A stretch of DNA of 6,491 nt from Alphaproteobacteria bacterium (GTDB taxonomy: Bacteria; Pseudomonadota; Alphaproteobacteria; Paracaedibacterales; CAITNM01). The notes under the pieces are model-generated. The model did no database searches. It saw only the letters and a program-made list of their open reading frames with translations, and was not told where the DNA came from. This document shows, one piece after another, positions 3,921 through 6,491 of the stretch. Position numbers and translations under genes: made by a program. Position 1 is the first letter of the stretch. Each line of letters starts with the position of its first letter. Where the stretch lies: the NCBI GenBank assembly GCA_947499175.1, contig CANMNU010000070.1:1-6491 (forward strand), in the 5' to 3' direction.

Positions 3921-6491
3921 TTAACTACCCAATAACATCAAAAATCTTTCTAGTTTTAGAATCACCTGTCGCTTTAATTCAAATAAATCCTTATCTTCTT
4001 GCCATTGTTCTGGTTTAGCGCTTTTGTAAGCATTGTTTTGCAATTTTTTTTCCAAATGCTGTGCTTCCTTGTCTATTGTTTCATATTTTTGTGTAAGTAA
4101 TTGTTTGGCTTGAGTTGCATCAATAGCTGTGTCAAAGGCCACATATATTGTTATGCCATGCACAACACATGGTAAACAATTAGTTGGTAAATCTTCGTTG
4201 TAACACAGTTGAATTTCACTAAACCTTGCCATTGTTTTTAAGGTATCCATAAACGGATGGAACTCTTCAATTATGCTTGCCTCTGCCTTAAAATAAGCCT
4301 TAAGCATTGCCCCACCAGAAATATTTAGTAGACCTTTGAGCGATCTTACTTCATCAATAATTTTCCATAAAATACTTGTGGAATTTGGCCTAAAGTTTAC
4401 CTCGGCAGCTGTATATTGATAGTTAGTCAGGCACTGATGCATACCAAAGTATTTTGCTAAATAACTAGTAATACTTGGCATAATTGGGTGTAGCAAACTT
4501 AAATACTCAAACAAAATTTGCATAGAAACTTGTTTAGCATCATCACTTGGCAAAAGTACTTTTAGTGCTTCTAAGTATTGATCACAAAAAACATACCAAA
4601 AGCTATGGTAAAGCCCTTGGGCAGTAAGGTCAAAGCGGTATTCTTCCATGTGCGCTATTGTTGTTTGTTTTAAATCGTGTACGTGGTTAAGCATCCATTG
4701 GTGAATTGGGTGCAAATCTGCAGATGGCCTAAATTCAGTGTCATAAACACAATCATTCATTTCCAAAAACCTAGCGGCATTCCAAATTTTGGTACAAAAA
4801 TTGCGGTATCCTTCAACGCGGCTTTCACCAAGTTTAATGTCACGCCCTGGTGCTGCCATTGAAGCTAGGGTGTAACGCAATACATCTGATCCATACTTAT
4901 CCATTAACACTAAAGGATCGATCACATTGCCTTTACTTTTTGACATTTTCTGGCCTTTTTCATCACGCACAAGCGCATGAATGTAAACCGTTTTAAACGG
5001 TATAGCACCCATAAAATGAATGCCCATCATAATCATGCGAGCGACCCAGAAAAAGATAATATCAAAGCCAGTAACCAATGTATTAGTTGGGTAATAACGA
5101 TCAAGCTCAGGAGTTTTTTCTGGCCAGCCCAAAGTTGAAAATGGCCATAGTGCACTTGAAAACCAAGTATCAAGCACATCTGTTTCACGGCGCAACACTA
5201 CATCATCACCAAGTTGGGCACGCGCTACCGCGTAAGCTTCTTCTTCGGTTTTTTCAACAAAAATTTCTCCATTGGGCCCGAACCATGCGGGAATTTGATG
5301 CCCCCACCAAATTTGACGAGAAATACACCATGGCTGAATGTTATTAAGCCATTCAAAATAAGTGTTTTCCCAATGTTTAGGCACAAATTTTATTTTTTCA
5401 GACTTAACCGCTTCAATTGCGGGTTGCGCTAAAGTTTTAGCATCAACAAACCATTGATCAGTCAAATATGGTTGCACCTCAACGCCTGAACGCTCACCAT
5501 AGGGAACGGGGCGCACAATTTCTTCAATTTTTTCAATGAATCCTTGCTCATCTAAAAGCTTAACAACTTCTTTCCTAGCCTTAGCAAAATACATAGTGCG
5601 AAATTGTTCTGGGGTATTTTCGTTAAGATGTCCGTTTACATCAAGAATGTTAATGCACTCCAAGTTATGGCGCTTACCTACTTCAAAATCGTTAAAATCA
5701 TGAGCTGGCGTAATTTTAACAGCTCCTGTCCCTTTTTCAATATCGCAATAACTATCTGCAATAATGGGAATTTCACGCCCAGTAATTGGCTGAATAATCA
5801 TTTTACCAATTAAATGTGCATAACGTTCATCTTCAGGGTTAACAGCAACTGCTGTGTCACCAAACATAGTTTCTGGACGAGTTGTTGCAATAACAATATG
5901 TTCATTTTGATTAGCTGCTAGTGGATAACGAATATACCAAAACGGACTTTTCTCATCTTGCGTGTTAACTTCAATATCAGAAACCGCTGTTTGAATTTTA
6001 GTGTCCCAATTTACCAAGCGCTTGTCTCGGTAAATTAGTTTTTCCTTATAAAGCTTTACAAAAACTTCAACGACAGCTTGAGAGAGCCCTTCATCCATAG
6101 TAAAGCGTGATCTATCCCAATCAGCTGAAATACGTAAACGCCTTTGTTGCGTAACAATTGCATTACCTGAATACTCTTTCCACTGCCAAACTTTTTTTAA
6201 AAAGTCTTCACGTCCTAAATCGTGGCGTGATTCACCTTGTTCGGCCAATTGGCGCTCAACTACCATTTGAGTGGCAATTCCCGCATGGTCAGTGCCTGGC
6301 TGCCAAAGGGTATTAAAACCACTAGCACGCTTAAAGCGAATTAAAATATCCTGCAAAGTATAAGTAAGTGCATGCCCCAAATGTAGTGACCCAGTAACAT
6401 TGGGTGGGGGCATCATAATTGTGTAAGGGGCAGCTGAATTTTTCAAACTAGCTTTAAAGAATTCTTCTGACTCCCCGTATAACTGGTCTTC
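3921..6491 (-). CDS. valS: Valyl-tRNA synthetase (N-terminus beyond the window)
   Basis: This class Ia aminoacyl-tRNA synthetase charges tRNA-Val in the cytoplasm and hydrolyses mischarged Thr-tRNA. The reading frame is open to base 6491; 856 residues are visible and probably 20-40 are missing. A TTG at 6444-6446 is an internal leucine, not the start, because the frame continues upstream. Counting from that leucine as 1: the HIGH motif is HLGH (22-25) after PPPNVTGS. The CP1 editing domain includes ATTRPETMFGDTAVAVNP (187-204) and GAVKITPAHDFNDFEVG (241-257). The tRNA/aminoacid site has PWCISRQIWWGHQIPAW (372-388), and KMSKS is at 500-504. The anticodon-binding domain follows, then a C-terminal coiled-coil arm (~775-841) typical of ValRS. 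The usually conserved MPFITEELW of the anticodon domain reads MPSITSYLA, a sign of relaxed or fast evolution. Sequence style is alphaproteobacterial. Its promoter is outside the window, and no convincing terminator precedes tRNA-Asp. Confidence 0.98.
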   Translation of the reverse strand, partial: EDQLYGESEEFFKASLKNSAAPYTIMMPPPNVTGSLHLGHALTYTLQDILIRFKRASGFNTLWQPGTDHAGIATQMVVERQLAEQGESRHDLGREDFLKKVWQWKEYSGNAIVTQQRRLRISADWDRSRFTMDEGLSQAVVEVFVKLYKEKLIYRDKRLVNWDTKIQTAVSDIEVNTQDEKSPFWYIRYPLAANQNEHIVIATTRPETMFGDTAVAVNPEDERYAHLIGKMIIQPITGREIPIIADSYCDIEKGTGAVKITPAHDFNDFEVGKRHNLECINILDVNGHLNENTPEQFRTMYFAKARKEVVKLLDEQGFIEKIEEIVRPVPYGERSGVEVQPYLTDQWFVDAKTLAQPAIEAVKSEKIKFVPKHWENTYFEWLNNIQPWCISRQIWWGHQIPAWFGPNGEIFVEKTEEEAYAVARAQLGDDVVLRRETDVLDTWFSSALWPFSTLGWPEKTPELDRYYPTNTLVTGFDIIFFWVARMIMMGIHFMGAIPFKTVYIHALVRDEKGQKMSKSKGNVIDPLVLMDKYGSDVLRYTLASMAAPGRDIKLGESRVEGYRNFCTKIWNAARFLEMNDCVYDTEFRPSADLHPIHQWMLNHVHDLKQTTIAHMEEYRFDLTAQGLYHSFWYVFCDQYLEALKVLLPSDDAKQVSMQILFEYLSLLHPIMPSITSYLAKYFGMHQCLTNYQYTAAEVNFRPNSTSILWKIIDEVRSLKGLLNISGGAMLKAYFKAEASIIEEFHPFMDTLKTMARFSEIQLCYNEDLPTNCLPCVVHGITIYVAFDTAIDATQAKQLLTQKYETIDKEAQHLEKKLQNNAYKSAKPEQWQEDKDLFELKRQVILKLERFLMLLGS

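Noticed and set aside
4677..5813. Several plus-strand open frames of 60-90 codons opposite valS
   Set aside because: They are shadows of a well-supported housekeeping gene with every expected motif.

Overview
The window is AT-rich bacterial DNA. It joins a chromosomal housekeeping segment on the right (valS and tRNA-Asp) to an accessory segment on the left that looks like the replication and regulation module of a small integrated element, such as a P4/PICI-like phage satellite or a genomic island. All genes except an IS630-family transposase tail run on the minus strand. The ValRS reads as a bacterial, alphaproteobacterial-style enzyme. Low G+C, a DDE-type IS630 insertion and an eroded satellite-like module would suit an AT-rich, mobile-element-rich alphaproteobacterium such as a Holosporales-type intracellular symbiont. 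That placement is an inference from protein flavour only.

Layout from left to right. Bases 1-136 are the right end of an IS630-family element, with the last 40 residues of its transposase. The IS interrupts a primase/ATPase gene (136-1701, minus), so that protein ends at 521 residues inside its ATPase domain. Upstream of the primase in the same operon are two small unrecognised genes (1702-2034 and 2028-2375) and an AlpA/excisionase-type helix-turn-helix gene (2372-2623). The four genes overlap or abut (4-bp and 7-bp overlaps, then a TAGATG junction), so they are probably one transcript. Bases 2630-2883 are a control region: a leftward extended -10 promoter overlaps a near-consensus rightward promoter, and a perfect 10-bp inverted repeat lies in the predicted leader of the leftward operon.

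Next are an unrecognised 203-residue gene (2884-3495, minus) and, overlapping its start, a possible 45-residue single-membrane-span protein with its own promoter (3485-3622). The tRNA-Asp(GUC) gene (3739-3815) has a clear sigma-70-type promoter. valS (3921 to the window end) is complete except for its N-terminus.

Working model: a tRNA-adjacent element carried a HTH regulator/excisionase, small accessory proteins and a self-replication primase. An IS630 insertion then broke the primase. No integrase is visible. The strong rightward promoter in the control region has no recognisable gene downstream; it fires antisense into the 203-residue gene, which hints at either a small RNA or the loss of a divergently transcribed gene. 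Most of the novelty lies in the three unrecognised proteins, the small membrane ORF and this control region.
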